From Methanosphaera sp. (GTDB lineage Archaea > Methanobacteriota > Methanobacteria > Methanobacteriales > Methanobacteriaceae), in contig JAJQHG010000002.1 of the NCBI GenBank assembly GCA_021199865.1, positions 1 to 6,545 on the forward strand: 6,545 nucleotides of DNA. Direction: 5' to 3'. The notes under the pieces were generated by a model. That model was not told the origin of the DNA, ran no database searches, and saw only the letters and a program-made list of their open reading frames with translations. The first letter of the stretch is position 1. Each line of letters opens with the position of its first letter. A program made the position numbers and the translations under genes. This document shows positions 6,444 to 6,545 of the stretch, piece by piece.

Positions 6444-6520
6444 TCCTATCGTTATTTATCTAATTATTATCGTTCTTTATCATTTTATTATTAAATTTCA
6501 CATATATATATAAATAAAAT
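6444..6520 (-). promoter_or_regulatory. Probable promoter (TATA box) and Shine-Dalgarno of the antiporter gene
   Basis: On the minus strand TTTATATATATA (6514-6503) forms a strong TATA-box candidate, with an A/T-rich BRE-like stretch before it (6520-6515). Transcription would begin near 6478-6482 and give a leader of about 45 bases, ending with AGGA (6447-6444) nine bases before the ATG. The same alternating TA stretch reads nearly the same on the other strand, so it could also serve a plus-strand gene beyond the window. Bases 6521-6545 show nothing further. Confidence 0.5.
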
Positions 6521-6545
6521 TACATATATAATTATATCTTTAATG

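Noticed and set aside
5875..6513. Plus-strand open frames (5875-6309 and 6328-6513) opposite the antiporter gene
   Set aside because: They are antisense to the well-supported membrane domain of the antiporter, have no Shine-Dalgarno and show no recognisable protein.
6502..6540. Alternating TA tract at the right edge as a simple repeat or origin
   Set aside because: It is short and is better explained as the TATA box region of the antiporter gene; no origin-recognition repeats are seen around it.

Overview
The window looks like a piece of a very AT-rich euryarchaeal genome, most likely a methanogen of the order Methanobacteriales. Methanosphaera or Methanobrevibacter is my best guess, from recognition and not from a search. 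The reasons are an archaeal-type RtcB RNA ligase, an archaeal 6-oxopurine/methylthioinosine-type nucleoside phosphorylase, a short archaeal-type quinolinate synthase, heavy use of ATA, AGA and CTA codons, and TATA-like promoter elements. No insertion sequences, CRISPR arrays, tRNA or rRNA genes, or phage genes are visible.

Layout. Positions 1-1422 (+) hold the 3' part of rtcB. The reading frame is open to the left edge, so the gene starts just outside the window. Six bases later, 1429-2190 (+) encodes a nucleoside phosphorylase of the MTAP/PNP family with a 6-oxopurine signature, very likely co-transcribed with rtcB. After a 61-bp AT-rich gap, nadA (2252-3169, +) encodes quinolinate synthase with all three iron-sulfur cysteines. 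Its stop codon lies inside a hairpin, and a second hairpin plus U-rich tract follows. A TATA-like element then precedes a separately transcribed polytopic membrane protein of unknown function (about 3318-4349, +), which lacks an ATG start. It converges on a KefB/KefC-type monovalent cation/proton antiporter with a C-terminal RCK/TrkA module (4485-6434, -), whose TATA-like promoter lies near the right edge.

The first three genes are housekeeping functions: RNA repair and tRNA splicing, salvage of the S-adenosylmethionine by-product methylthioadenosine, and NAD synthesis. They share no single pathway, so the grouping is probably loose co-orientation. The last two are membrane proteins; the antiporter handles K+ (or Na+) and pH homeostasis.

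I see no clear new multi-gene system. The parts most worth a second look are the unknown membrane protein with its odd start and conserved-looking MHSH loop, the hairpin over the nadA stop codon, an orphan strong Shine-Dalgarno-like sequence in the convergent gap, and the predominance of TAG stops in such an AT-rich sequence.
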